A DNA stretch of 64,000 nt from Leptofilum sp965223525 (GTDB lineage: Bacteria; Chloroflexota; Anaerolineae; Promineifilales; Promineifilaceae). The position numbers and the translations under genes were made by a program. Positions 54,045-63,700 of this stretch are shown one piece after another. The notes below the pieces were generated by a model that saw only the letters and a list, made by a program, of their open reading frames with translations, had not been told where the DNA came from and did no database searches. Location of the stretch: contig NZ_OZ245005.1 of assembly GCF_965223525.1 (NCBI RefSeq), positions 372,001 through 436,000 of the forward strand. Reading direction: 5' to 3'. Each line of letters begins with the position of its first letter. The stretch's first letter is position 1.

Positions 54045-54878
54045 ATGGCCCTGAAAGGCAACCTGCGCGATTTCTCAACAACACAACTACTCAATCTCAT
54101 TAACCTGGCTAGAAAAACAGGCACCCTGTCCATTCAAACAGATTCAGAAAGTGCCCGAATGTCTTTCCGTGAAGGCAAGTTGATCTATGCCTACATGGGA
54201 AACGAAAACGGTAACCACTTGGCGCAAATCTTGCAAAATAGTGGCAAATTATCCGCAGAGCAAGCCCAGGTTATTCAGTCGCATGCAGAAGGCAAAAGCG
54301 ATAAAGAAATTGGGCATCTTCTGGTAACGGCACGCCGCGTAACCCAAAACGACATCATTCAAAGCGTGCGCCAGAACGTCCTGGATACCGTTTACAAGCT
54401 CTTTACTTGGGGGGAAGGCTTATTCCGTTTTGATGCTAACAAACTGCCAAGCAGTGGTTACATTACCATTCCCATTGATCTGGAAAGCGTCATCATGGAA
54501 GGCAGCCGTCGCCTAAAAGAGTGGGAAATTTTGCAAGACGAATTGCCAGACCTCGATGTCACCCTTCGTTTTACAGACCGCCCCGATGCCAGATTACGCA
54601 ACATAAATTTAACAGTTGAAGAATGGCGGGTCGTTTCGTTTGTGAATCCTCGTAATTCAATTCGTCAAATTGCCAAAGCAAACAATCTTAGCGACTTTGA
54701 AATTCGCCGCATTGTTTATGGCATGTTGCAAGCGGGCTTGGTTGAATTTGTTAACAAGCCAAAACCCGCACCCGAAAAACGTGCGTCCACCGCAAGGCAA
54801 AAAGGCGCTGCCGAACCATCACCAGCGGTTAAACGCTCTGTTGTCGTCCGGCTAATTGATCGCATTCGTGGTTTGTAG
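54045..54878 (+). CDS. PATAN (DUF4388) domain protein
   Basis: 277 residues. The N-terminal DUF4388/PATAN domain is MALKGNLRDFSTTQLLNLINLARKTGTLSIQ...FREGKLIYAYMGNENGNHLAQIL. A helical middle (TWGEGLFRFDANKLPSSGYI) comes next, then a C-terminal winged-helix-like part (SIRQIAKANNLSDFEIRRIVYGMLQAGLVEFVNKP) and a basic tail. PATAN proteins are signalling adaptors, known from cyanobacterial PatA-like regulators and often paired with Ras-like GTPases, as in the next gene. It is first in a long co-directional block after a strong promoter. The exact role is unknown. Confidence 0.92.
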   Translation: MALKGNLRDFSTTQLLNLINLARKTGTLSIQTDSESARMSFREGKLIYAYMGNENGNHLAQILQNSGKLSAEQAQVIQSHAEGKSDKEIGHLLVTARRVTQNDIIQSVRQNVLDTVYKLFTWGEGLFRFDANKLPSSGYITIPIDLESVIMEGSRRLKEWEILQDELPDLDVTLRFTDRPDARLRNINLTVEEWRVVSFVNPRNSIRQIAKANNLSDFEIRRIVYGMLQAGLVEFVNKPKPAPEKRASTARQKGAAEPSPAVKRSVVVRLIDRIRGL

Positions 54879-54976
54879 GATTGACCTACCAGCAATAATT
54901 CTCGCATTCGCTGCCCCAAATTGGAAGCCGCTAAACAACAAAAATCAAACCATCGCTCAAAGAAGGTAGTAACTTT

Positions 54977-55519
54977 ATGCAAGCAGTCAAAATGGTAATC
55001 ACTGGCCCATTCTCTGCCGGTAAAACACAATTTATTGGGTCTGTTAGTGAAATTGATGTGGTTTCTACAGAACGCAAAATCTCTAGCGCTGCGGAAAAAG
55101 TGAAAGAAAGCACCACTGTGGCCATGGATTTCGGCCGTATTACCGTTGGGGACGACCTGGTTCTTTATTTATTTGGTACGCCAGGACAACGTCGCTTTGA
55201 TTTTATGTGGGACATTCTCTCACAGGGGATGTTGGGCTTTGTGGTAATGGTGGACAGCACCAAGCCCGAAACTTTTCGGGAAGCCAAACGCATTTTGGAA
55301 ACATTTGAAAGCTATGCCTCTACCCCATTTGTAGTTGCCGCCAACAAGCAAGACATGGAAGATGCCTGGGAGCCAGAGGATTTACGCATCATTCTACGCT
55401 TACGGCCAGATGTAAAAATCTTGCCTTGCGTTGCCACTGACAAGGAAAGCGTTAAGAATGCCTTGCTAGAATTACTTTATTCAATTTTGGACCAATTGGA
55501 TGAAGAAAATGGTGAGTAG
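54977..55519 (+). CDS. small Ras-like GTPase (bacterial MglA/Srprb-like class)
   Basis: 180 residues, a single G domain. G1 is GPFSAGKT (residues 10-17), Thr switch I region ESTTVAMDFGRI, G3 FGTPGQRRFDFMW, G4 AANKQDMED and G5-like CVATDKES. The DFGR...TPGQ pattern belongs to bacterial small GTPases found next to roadblock or PATAN proteins. Gly-Gln after TPG keeps the catalytic Gln. Presumably a switch working with the upstream PATAN protein, perhaps in polarity or motility. Gap to the PATAN gene is 98 bases. Confidence 0.93.
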   Translation: MQAVKMVITGPFSAGKTQFIGSVSEIDVVSTERKISSAAEKVKESTTVAMDFGRITVGDDLVLYLFGTPGQRRFDFMWDILSQGMLGFVVMVDSTKPETFREAKRILETFESYASTPFVVAANKQDMEDAWEPEDLRIILRLRPDVKILPCVATDKESVKNALLELLYSILDQLDEENGE

Positions 55520-55746
55520 CTGTTTAACGTGACCTTTACACCTCATTTACCAGCTTTTCACAGTTTTGCTAATTGCTAAATGTTAATATTTTCGGTGTGC
55601 ATATGTCCACGAAATTATGCCGTCAGCGCGCACCAGCTCTTCATTAAAAAAATGGGCCGCCAGGCATCAGCATTCTTTTTCCAGACGTCGCATACATAGT
55701 TTTTATTAACGCAGGAACATAACACCTTCCGCCGTCTGGCGTTTTC

Positions 55747-56586
55747 ATGGGGGTAATTGAGGTAAGTGTGAGTTCTATTGTTACCGAGCAAGGGATTCTA
55801 CATTACGAATCAATAGGGCGGGGCCAGCCCATTATTCTATTACATGGCTGGATTAATTCTTGGGACGTTTGGCGCGACCTGATGATTAGCCTGGCCAATA
55901 CCAAGCGATACCGGGTGTATGCACTAGACTTTTGGGGCTTTGGTGACTCAGCAAAAGGATCGCAGGCTCAAACGGCCGCTTTCCAAATTGACAGCTATGT
56001 TGAAATGGTACACCAGTTCATGGATTCGCTTGGCATCCAAAGTGCGCCCATTTTTGGGCACTCCATGGGCGGCACCGTAGCGCTGCAGATCTCACTCGCC
56101 CACCCAGACCGTGTAGAAAAAGTGGCATTAGTTGGTTCACCGATAATCGGCCGTTCTTTGCATCCTTTCTTACAATTGGCTGGGTATGGTTCTATTGCCA
56201 AGCTCGTTTGGCGGTATCCTATTGTGCTACACTCTATCATGCGTATTTTGCTAGCCAAAGATTCTAAAGAAGTGCGGAACATGATTTTTAGGGATGTTCA
56301 GAGAACGACCATTGAATCCTTCTTCCGTAGCATTGGCGACCTGCGGGATACAGACCTAAGCAAGCAATTGCCAACCCTCAACATTCCAACCCTAGGAATT
56401 TATGGAGCCAAAGACAATATCGTTTCCCCCACAAATGCTGATTTGCTAAAAAATGGTGTCAAATCTGTTGAAGTGCAAATGATGCCGCAATCGCGCCATT
56501 TCCCTATGACCGATGAGCCAGAACGCTTTTTAAAAACAGTAAACAGCTTTCTAATCAATCATTCCAACGGCCAGGCAGTGCAGTGA
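55747..56586 (+). CDS. alpha/beta hydrolase
   Basis: 279 residues. Oxyanion HGW (ILLHGWINSWDVW), nucleophile Ser106 in GHSMGG, acid Asp in YGAKDNIV and His in SRHFPMTDEPERF: a full triad. Fold and length match monofunctional esterase/lipase or epoxide-hydrolase-like enzymes; the substrate is unknown. The stop overlaps the start of the V4R gene (TGATG), so these two are coupled. In this block an acyl-ester or acyl-thioester hydrolase role is inferred. Confidence 0.9.
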   Translation: MGVIEVSVSSIVTEQGILHYESIGRGQPIILLHGWINSWDVWRDLMISLANTKRYRVYALDFWGFGDSAKGSQAQTAAFQIDSYVEMVHQFMDSLGIQSAPIFGHSMGGTVALQISLAHPDRVEKVALVGSPIIGRSLHPFLQLAGYGSIAKLVWRYPIVLHSIMRILLAKDSKEVRNMIFRDVQRTTIESFFRSIGDLRDTDLSKQLPTLNIPTLGIYGAKDNIVSPTNADLLKNGVKSVEVQMMPQSRHFPMTDEPERFLKTVNSFLINHSNGQAVQ

Positions 56587-57224
56587 TGAACCAAGAAGTG
56601 GCAATCGAGGAAGAATATTTTTATCCTAATAAAATGGGGCGTATTGTTCTTGTCGCCATGGAAGAGATCATGGGGCATCACGGGGTGAACGCCGTACTGA
56701 ATTTAGCAAAGCTCTCACACCTGGTAAACAATTACCCACCAAATAATTTACAATTAGGATTTACATTTTCAGAATTTAGCGTCATTCAACAAACGTTGGA
56801 TGATATGTATGGTGAGCGTGGCGGCCGCGGATTGGCTTTACGCGCTGGCCGCGAAACCTGGAAATATGCACTTAAAGAATTCATGCCTGTTTTGGGTATT
56901 ACAGATTTGGCCATGCGAATGTTACCATTGGGGATTAAAATAAAGATAGGGTTGGATGTTTTTGCTGAAACATTTAACAAATTTAGCGATCAGAGAGTGC
57001 GTTTAGGGGAAGATGCAGAGCATTATTTGTGGATCATCGAGCGTTGCCCGATTTGCTGGCAGCGCGTTTCCAAAACGCCATGCTGCCATCTGGCGATTGG
57101 GCTGTTAGAGCAAGCTCTGGGGTGGGTTAGTCGAGGGCGGCGATTTAAGGTTGAACAAATTAGCTGCATTGCCGCAGGTGATGAAACCTGCACCATAGCC
57201 ATAACCAAGCAGCCGATAGTCTAA
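56586..57224 (+). CDS. V4R (4-vinyl reductase) domain protein
   Basis: 212 residues. The C-terminal half carries the V4R small-molecule sensor fold (YLWIIERCPICWQR...CCHLAIGLLEQALGWV...CIAAGDETCTIAI) with the conserved C-x-x-x-G-D-x-x-C end. The N-terminal part (IMGHHGVNAVLNLAKL) also resembles known V4R/heme-NO-like sensors. The cysteine cluster (CP-C, CC) may bind metal. V4R domains sense hydrocarbons or lipophilic ligands in other bacteria. ATG 56586 overlaps the hydrolase stop. It would suit sensing the product of the neighbouring lipid enzymes, an inference. Confidence 0.88.
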   Translation: MNQEVAIEEEYFYPNKMGRIVLVAMEEIMGHHGVNAVLNLAKLSHLVNNYPPNNLQLGFTFSEFSVIQQTLDDMYGERGGRGLALRAGRETWKYALKEFMPVLGITDLAMRMLPLGIKIKIGLDVFAETFNKFSDQRVRLGEDAEHYLWIIERCPICWQRVSKTPCCHLAIGLLEQALGWVSRGRRFKVEQISCIAAGDETCTIAITKQPIV

Positions 57225-57245
57225 TTTTGTAGCGGTACAGTTTTT

Positions 57246-58532
57246 ATGCGAAGAATAATCATCAACGAGACGAGCTTTATTGCGCCATTTAATGAACCAG
57301 CGCGTGATCTGCGCGTGCAAAATAAACCATTGTGGCTTTGGCAACGCGATCTGCTGGTGAAGCACGCCAATGAAGAACGTGAATATCCCGATTGGGAGAT
57401 CGCTCGTCAACTGGAAAATGAAGAAGTAGAAAGTCTGGTGCATCGGGACAATCTCTTTTTTAACCAGTTGTTGATTGATGATTTCATTAAGCAAGCTCGG
57501 GATGGCAAGCGTCCCGTTCGGCTGGCTTTTCACAAGGATGACCCAGCGATTGCTAAACATGTACGGCCGTTAACCCACTCGTTTATGCAAAAAGACGACC
57601 TGCTGTTGGCAGATATGTGGTATCTACCGAAGGGATTATCCCAAAGTCTGGAAGCCGAGCCGCTGGTTATAAACACAGAATCCAGAGAACGGGGCTATTA
57701 TCACATTCCGCCCTACATGGCCACTGAGTTTGGCGATCTGGTTTATCAGCTACCCAAAAAGGTTTTTGTGCTCGTAGAAAATTGGGTACATCTATTTGTA
57801 GCCGACATTTTGCTGGGCGTGTTTACCCAGGGAGCCAATGAAGAAGATCACATTGCTGGCAGTATACAGTACAAGTTAAAAATTTTGGCACGGTCGGTGC
57901 TTGAGCAAAAGCGGGTTTTATCCAGCTCAGAGTTGGTAAAAGTGGGGAAAAATGTACATATTGACCCTACGGCCGTTATCCACGGCTACACGGTTATTGG
58001 CGACAACGTCACGATTGGAGCCGGCGCAGTCATTGATAATTGCATTATTGGCAATAATGTCACCATTTCCCAGGGCTGCCAATTGCTACTAAGCGTCGTC
58101 AGCGACGGCTGCTTCCTCCCCTTCCGAGCCGCCCTGTTCATGACAACGCTGATGGAAAATACATCAGTGGCGCAAAACACTTGCTTGCAACTATGCGTGG
58201 TTGGGCGAGACTCGTTCATTGGTGCAGGCAACACCTTCACCGATTTCAATATTTTGGGTGGTCCGCTTAAAACAATGAACCATGAAGGCAAGCTGGAAGC
58301 AACCAACCTGTTGATATTGGGAGGCTGTGTTGGGCATCATTGCCGCATAAGCTCTGGGGCAATTATTTACGCCGCCCGTACCATTGAGTCGGATGTGGTT
58401 TTGTTAGCCTCAGACGATCGACAATTTATTACCAAAAATGTCACTTACGAACAAAGCGATCATCACCCGCATAAAGAACGATATCCTTACCCGCGCCTTT
58501 ATCCAAGAAAGGGGGAAACCGGCTCGTGGTAG
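57246..58532 (+). CDS. left-handed beta-helix (hexapeptide-repeat) protein
   Basis: 428 residues. Residues about 1-230 have no domain I recognise (MRRIIINETSFIAPFNEPARDL, EREYPDWEIARQLENEEVESL). Residues about 235-400 are hexapeptide repeats (VGKNVHIDPTAVIHGYTVIG, VTIGAGAVIDNCIIGNNVTI, RISSGAIIYAARTIESDVVL) forming an LbH coil as in acyl- or nucleotidyl-transferases. An HH pair sits in GGCVGHHCRISSG. Acyl donor and acceptor are unknown. Its end overlaps the upstream edge of the next frame and it lies between a V4R sensor and an acyl-ACP-reductase-like gene. Confidence 0.85.
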   Translation: MRRIIINETSFIAPFNEPARDLRVQNKPLWLWQRDLLVKHANEEREYPDWEIARQLENEEVESLVHRDNLFFNQLLIDDFIKQARDGKRPVRLAFHKDDPAIAKHVRPLTHSFMQKDDLLLADMWYLPKGLSQSLEAEPLVINTESRERGYYHIPPYMATEFGDLVYQLPKKVFVLVENWVHLFVADILLGVFTQGANEEDHIAGSIQYKLKILARSVLEQKRVLSSSELVKVGKNVHIDPTAVIHGYTVIGDNVTIGAGAVIDNCIIGNNVTISQGCQLLLSVVSDGCFLPFRAALFMTTLMENTSVAQNTCLQLCVVGRDSFIGAGNTFTDFNILGGPLKTMNHEGKLEATNLLILGGCVGHHCRISSGAIIYAARTIESDVVLLASDDRQFITKNVTYEQSDHHPHKERYPYPRLYPRKGETGSW

Positions 58533-58624
58533 CTGGCCAGTGCCCCAACTTGGCGGAAAGTAGCATTGTAAGGGACAGAATTACCATTGAACAGAAATTC
58601 ATACCGGCTACACTCAACTTTATT

Positions 58625-59761
58625 ATGCAGGACAGTTTTGCCTTTATCATTCATCCGTTAAACCCAAAGCGCGATGTGAGTCGCAAATATCCTGCGTTGG
58701 GTAAGTTACCTGCCTGGCTCATTGAATTTCTATCCATTTTTTACCCTCCTGTCCTGGTTTCAGAAATTGAAGGGGTGCAATCGGTAGAAAACGGCCGTAC
58801 CCTCAAAGGTTGGTTCGTCGCTTGCCCGCTCACGCCAAATATGATGCTACGCCTCCCCACCAGGCTGGTTTACCGCAAAATTGTGCAAACTGGCAAACTG
58901 GCAGAAAAGCTGGGCGCACAAATCCTGGGGTTAGGCGCATTCACCTCGGTTGTGGGGGATGGCGGCAAAACCATTGCCAAATCGCTTAACATCCCCGTAA
59001 CAACCGGGGATAGCTATACGGTAGCACAGGCGGCCCATGCGATTCGGGAAGCGGCCGTTTTGCTGGAAAAACCGCTGGCGGAATCAACCGTTGCTATTGT
59101 GGGTGCTACCGGAGCCATTGGTTCCGTTTGTGCCCAACTGCTTGCCCGAGATTGCGGCAAGATACTCCTGATTGGTCGCCGGCTTGAGAAACTAAATGAA
59201 GTGGCTACAGCCGTTCGCCAGCAAGGTGGCAAAAACGTGCAGGTATCGGCAAACATTGATGATATCGCTCAGGCACATTTCATCATCACAGTTACTAGTG
59301 CTGTGGATGCCATTATTGAACCTCAGCATTTGCGTCAGGGGGCTGTAGTATGCGATGTATCTCGCCCCCGCGATGTCTCTAAGCAAGTGTCAGAGCAACG
59401 CCCCGATGTGCTAGTCATTGAAGGCGGCATGGTAGAAATTCCCGGCCCCGTTATCTTCAATTTTGACTTTGGCTTCCCGCCAAAAATGGCATATGCCTGT
59501 ATGGCAGAGACAATGGCGCTTGCACTCGACAAAAATTACGTTTCTTTCACGCTAGGTAAAGACATAAAATTGTCGCAAGTTCAGACAATTGATACAATCG
59601 CCAAACGGCATGGTTTTAGGCTTGGCGGCTTCAGAAGTTTCGAGCGCGCCGTAACAAGTGACAAAATAGCATTTGTCAAAGCTGCCCATTTATCTAACCA
59701 AAATGCTGTCTCTGCCGTTCCGTACCTAGACCCAAATAATCTAGAATCTGTAAATCTTTGA
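58625..59761 (+). CDS. long-chain acyl-ACP reductase-like protein (AAR family)
   Basis: 378 residues from ATG 58625. It resembles cyanobacterial fatty-aldehyde-forming acyl-ACP reductase throughout: a GRTLKGWFVACPLTPNMML N-terminal block, LGAFTSVV, VTTGDSYTVAQA, and the Rossmann motif VGATGAIGS at 159-167. It ends MAYACMAETMALAL, where Cys292 lines up with the catalytic Cys of the cyanobacterial FACFAEA motif, then FTLGKDI and RHGFRLGGF. The cyanobacterial enzyme reduces acyl-ACP to aldehyde with NADPH. No aldehyde-deformylating oxygenase lies here, so the fate of the aldehyde is open. The frame begins earlier (58526) but family alignment favours this ATG. Confidence 0.82.
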   Translation: MQDSFAFIIHPLNPKRDVSRKYPALGKLPAWLIEFLSIFYPPVLVSEIEGVQSVENGRTLKGWFVACPLTPNMMLRLPTRLVYRKIVQTGKLAEKLGAQILGLGAFTSVVGDGGKTIAKSLNIPVTTGDSYTVAQAAHAIREAAVLLEKPLAESTVAIVGATGAIGSVCAQLLARDCGKILLIGRRLEKLNEVATAVRQQGGKNVQVSANIDDIAQAHFIITVTSAVDAIIEPQHLRQGAVVCDVSRPRDVSKQVSEQRPDVLVIEGGMVEIPGPVIFNFDFGFPPKMAYACMAETMALALDKNYVSFTLGKDIKLSQVQTIDTIAKRHGFRLGGFRSFERAVTSDKIAFVKAAHLSNQNAVSAVPYLDPNNLESVNL

Positions 59762-59780
59762 TCTGCCAAGGAAAAAGCTC

Positions 59781-60674
59781 ATGAGCAACGGCCGTATTTT
59801 AATAGTAGAAGACGACTTTGATATTTCGAACATGCTTCGCATCTTCTTTACCGGGCAAGGTTACCACGTAGACGTGGCTGCTCGTGGCAACGATGCCCTG
59901 GAGATTTGCCGCAAAAAGCTGCCAGATCTCATCGTGCTGGACATTATGCTGCCAGACATGAATGGGTACGAAGTGTGCAAAGTGATGCGAACCACCACCC
60001 GCACCAGTCACATTCCCATCATCTTCCTCACCCAAAAAGATGAAAGGAGTGACCGCATCGCTGGTTTGGAATTGGGCGCGGATGATTACATCACCAAGCC
60101 GTTTGATATTGAAGAGCTAAAGCTGCGCGTGCGGACCGCCATCAATACCTATAAGCGTCACAACATGACAGACCCCATCACGGGCCTGCCCAGCAGCCGC
60201 CTCATTGAAGATCAGCTACGGGCGTTAATGCGAACCAAAGATTGGACTTATTTGCAAATTGGCATTGATCACATTGAGCCATTTAGCGATGAGTACGGCT
60301 TCCTGGCCCGCGATGAGGTGCTTCGCTTCACCACCTTGTTGCTCAATGAGGTAGATGATGAGCATGGTACGCTAGACGATTTTGTGGGCCATGCTACCAG
60401 CAACACTTTTGTTTTGGTCACCAAGACCGAAAATATAACCTCTATGGTTAATGAGCTGCGCCAGCAGTTTGACGAAGGCATTCTCTCCCATTACAGCTTT
60501 ATCGATCGTGAACAGGGAGGCATTATGCAGCCAGACGGTAATTTGGTGCCGTTGATGAAACTTTCAATTGGGATTGTTTCTGACAAGACACAACGCTTTT
60601 CAGATATTCGCGAAATCACAGAAACAGCCGCAGAAATGCGTCGTTTGGATAGAGATAAACAAGCCCAGCAATAG
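59781..60674 (+). CDS. response regulator with degenerate GGDEF domain
   Basis: 297 residues. Receiver 1-120: acidic pair in VEDDFD, phospho-acceptor Asp54 (IVLDIMLPD), Thr in FLTQKDE and Lys in DYITKPFD. The C-terminal GGDEF-fold segment starts DPITGLPSSRLIEDQL, but the active-site R-x-G-G-D-E-F is replaced by GHATSNTFVLV, so cyclic-di-GMP synthesis is not expected. It probably serves as a binding or dimer domain. AAGGAAAAAG lies before the ATG. It sits 74 bases before the large kinase and is a likely partner of it. Confidence 0.92.
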   Translation: MSNGRILIVEDDFDISNMLRIFFTGQGYHVDVAARGNDALEICRKKLPDLIVLDIMLPDMNGYEVCKVMRTTTRTSHIPIIFLTQKDERSDRIAGLELGADDYITKPFDIEELKLRVRTAINTYKRHNMTDPITGLPSSRLIEDQLRALMRTKDWTYLQIGIDHIEPFSDEYGFLARDEVLRFTTLLLNEVDDEHGTLDDFVGHATSNTFVLVTKTENITSMVNELRQQFDEGILSHYSFIDREQGGIMQPDGNLVPLMKLSIGIVSDKTQRFSDIREITETAAEMRRLDRDKQAQQ

Positions 60675-60760
60675 ATAACTTATCACTGGCATTGCCCGCT
60701 TTTGAGCGGCATCCGGCGATCGTGTAAAGCAGAAGTAACGGCTGAGGTTTGATACACAAG

Positions 60761-63700
60761 ATGGAAAAAGAATTAACCTCAGCTATGATTTGGAGTTTGT
60801 TTGACAGCCTTCATGAAGGCATTCTCATAGCTGAGACGGACGGCACGATTTTATATTTCAATGAATCCGCAGGCGCATTACTTGGCCTGGCGTCTGACGT
60901 TTCATCACTGCAAGCTGTTGATCATTTGATTGTTTCTGCTGACCGCTGGCTAGATTGCCTGGAACCCCCTTTTGTCACCACAATTTCGGTTGGGAACGGC
61001 CGAACCCTTACCCTTCACAGCCACACTGTTGAGCTCAACAGCAACCGCCTGGTACAAATCGTTCTCTCGCCACAACTACCCGCTGCTGATGCTGACCATC
61101 AGCAAAACAGCCAGCTCTTTCAGCAAGTGGTAGACCGCAACCGTGACTTTGAGCTGCTGCTCAACAGCAGCAATGCCTTCTCTAGCACGCTAGACAAAGA
61201 AACCATTTTGACAACGCTAGCTAACCAGGCAATTGAAGCAATAAACGCCACTGGCTGCACCATTTACCAATGGCTGCCAGCCCAGGACAAACTGGTGGTG
61301 TTAAAAGAAGCAACGGCCGCGCCAGAAACGGCCGTTGCTACCCCAGGCAGCCATTATCCCATTCCCAACTCAGCCACCTTGAGCCAGGTATTAAATCGCC
61401 AACAAACCATGACCGTGCGTTTGGTAAACGAGGCGGCCGCAAACCTGCCCCTGCCGCAATGGGCAACCAACTCGATGCACTGCACATTGGTTCCCCTGGT
61501 GCTCACGGGCGAGACATATGGTTTTATTCAGTTACTCAGTGCAAACGGCCGTCTGCCCAGCACCACCCAGCACGAACGCAAACTACTCACCGCCCTGGCT
61601 AACCAAGCCGCCTCTGCCCTGGAAATCGCCTTCATTTTTGAAGATACCTACGAACGAGAACGGTTTTATGGCGCAATGGGCAACGTCAGCCTGGCGCTCA
61701 ACTCCAGCCTGGATCGAGAAACCGTGCTCAACCTCATTTGCAGCGAAGGGCGTCGCATCTTCAACGTAAACGGAGCCTATATTTGGCAGCTTGAAGGAAA
61801 CCAATTTGTAGGCAGCGCCGCCGCTGGACACGGTGCTACCGAATTCACTGGCACCACGCTAGACAAAAATGATGCTGCCAGCTTTGTGGCTCAGCTTGCC
61901 CAAACTGGCGAGCCGACCTTCATCAATCGGCTCACAGAAAAAGACCAAACTGAGATACGGCTGCCAGAGCCAGAGCGCATTCAATCAGTGTTGGGCGTGC
62001 CGCTACAGCGTGAAGATGATCTGGACGGGATTTTAATTTTGGCAGACAGTCAGCATCCGGTGCGGTTTACCAACAAAGACGTCAGTTGGGCCACCACGTT
62101 TGGGGTGCAAGTAGCCATTGCCCTGCAAAATGCCAAGCTATTTGAAGAGCAGCGTGCCTTTAACGAAACGCTCGATCGGCGCGTGGAGACACGCACCCAG
62201 GCACTCAACGATGAAAGTAACCGCGTTAAGATTCTGCTACGCATTACGTCCGAACTATCCGTTAGCCTGGATCAGGATCGGGTACTGAACCAAGCATTAA
62301 ATCTGGTCAACGGTGTGGTGAACGCCACCGAGGGCGTTATTTTGCTTATAGACCAGGAATCGGGCGAAATGATCTTCCAGGCGGCCATTGGCAACGAACG
62401 GCCAGTGCCGCCCGGCGGCATCCCCAGCGGCATGATGCGTAATGAAGGGCTGGCTGGATGGATGATGGAAAACCGTTCGGCCGTCATTGTGCATGATGCC
62501 CTTGAGGATTCCCGCTGGCTAGAGCGCGAAGCCAGCCGCAAGCATCGCTCTGTGTTGGGCGTCCCGCTCATCTCCAATGAAGATGAAGAAGTGATTGGCG
62601 TGCTCATGATGTTCCACCCGGAGCCAAATGCCTTCACCAATCAGCAGCTAGACCTGGTTGAAGCAGCCGCTATTCAGGTAGCCAATGCCATTAACAACGC
62701 TAGCCTGTACAAACTAATTTTTGAACAAGCAGAGCAGCTCGGCTCTATGCTGCGTACTGAAATCATCCAAAAAGCGAATCTGGAAGCAATTTTGGAAAGT
62801 ATTGCCGACGGCGTAATTGTGGCCGACAGTCACAACGAGGTAGATATTGCCAATTTGCCCGCCTGCAATATTTTGGACATTCCACGCCATCAGCTTTTGG
62901 GCAAGTCAATCAATGAGCTGCTGGGACTTTACGGCCATTTTGGCGAATCGTGGATTCACACCATTAACGATTGGGCCAACAATGCGGATCGAATTGAGCA
63001 GTGGACGTATCTGGCTGACCAATTAGTGATTGAAGACAAATTTGTAAGCGTCCACCTTTCACCTGTGTTGTCTGACAATCAGTTCTACGGCACGGTTTCT
63101 ATCTTCCGAGACATCACGAAAGAAGTAGAGGTAGACAAGCTCAAGAGTGAATTTGTTTCTACGGTATCTCATGAGCTACGCACCCCAATGACTTCTATTA
63201 AAGGATATGCTGACCTAATGCTGATGGGGGCTGCCGGACAGATGACAGAGCCGCAAATTCGATATTTGCAAGTGATTAAGAATAATGCTGACCGGCTACA
63301 CATGTTGGTAAACGATTTGTTGGATATTTCGCGAATCGAGACGGGCAAAACGGGGCTGGATTTACGGCCATTAGACATCCCACAAATCATCGAACAGGTG
63401 GTAGATGGACATTTAAACGGCCGTATCCAACACGAAGCCCGCATGATCCAAGTGGACACAAATATCGCCCCAGGGCTGCCATTGGTCAATGCCGACCACG
63501 CCCGTATTACACAGGTTCTAACCAATCTGCTAGACAATGCGCTGAACTACACACCGGACAACGGCCGTATCACCATCGGTGCCAAAGCCACCCACAGTTA
63601 CGTACATATTAGCGTCACAGACACCGGTATCGGCATCGCCAAAGAGAATCTAGACAAAATCTTTGACCGCTTCTACCGCGCCGAGGATTCAGAAGTGCAG

